Shown here: positions 5,260 to 5,297 of the stretch, one piece after another
Layout of the letters: each line of letters begins with the position of its first letter
How positions within the stretch are numbered: position 1 is the first letter of the stretch
NCBI GenBank assembly: GCA_024762375.1
Contig: JANTHQ010000173.1
Span: 1-5,297, forward strand
Direction: 5' to 3'
Source of the DNA: Anaerolineaceae bacterium
GTDB lineage: Bacteria > Chloroflexota > Anaerolineae > 4572-78
DNA: 5,297 nucleotides
Translations under genes and position numbers: made by a program
Notes under the pieces: generated by a model
Told to the model about the DNA's origin: nothing
What the model saw: the letters and a program-made list of their open reading frames with translations, nothing else
The model's database searches: none

Positions 5260-5297
5260 AACGTGCGTCTGTTCTGTATGGCTGATTTGAACCGTGG

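Overview
The window looks like a piece of a Chloroflexota (Anaerolineae-like) chromosome. The main clue is the solute-binding lipoprotein: right after its lipid-anchored cysteine it carries a Val/Glu/Thr/Lys linker built of 8-residue repeats (TVEKVVTQ, EVETVVTK, EVEKVVTK). From memory, this kind of linker is typical of Chloroflexota binding proteins. Base composition is intermediate in GC. No tRNA, rRNA, CRISPR array or insertion sequence is visible. The taxonomic call is an inference from protein style, not from a marker gene.

Layout. Positions 1-347 (+) hold the 3' end of an FAD-dependent oxidoreductase of the geranylgeranyl-reductase type. It converges, with an 11-base gap, on a block of five genes all on the minus strand, which read from right to left: a MarR-family regulator (about 4541-5035), a family 1 solute-binding lipoprotein (3064-4422), a MalF-type permease (1924-2994), a MalG-type permease (1049-1927) and a YesL/DUF624-like membrane protein (359-1036). 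The two permeases overlap by ATGA, and the last gene follows 12 bases after the second permease. No ATPase gene is present. This is usual for CUT1 sugar importers, which often share an MsmK/MalK-type ATPase encoded elsewhere. The likely job of the block is uptake of an oligosaccharide or related solute; the substrate cannot be read from the sequence.

Regulation. A consensus sigma-70-type promoter (TTGACA, 17 bases, TATAAT) lies upstream of the marR gene. A near-perfect 13+13-base palindrome covers its expected transcription start and is very probably the autoregulatory MarR operator. No clear terminator separates marR from the binding-protein gene, so the regulator may share a transcript with the importer. 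Between the binding protein and the first permease is a strong hairpin with a T-tract on the minus strand. It is a partial terminator or 3'-end stabiliser that would leave more binding protein than permease. At the right edge a second promoter faces the other way and drives a transcript with a very good ribosome-binding site, but the reading frame stops after 13 codons. This is either a leader peptide or a broken gene start.

Overall this is a fairly ordinary sugar ABC importer operon. The parts most worth a second look are regulatory: the MarR operator/promoter, the hairpin between binding protein and permease, and the short open frame at the right edge. I see no evidence for a wholly new system.
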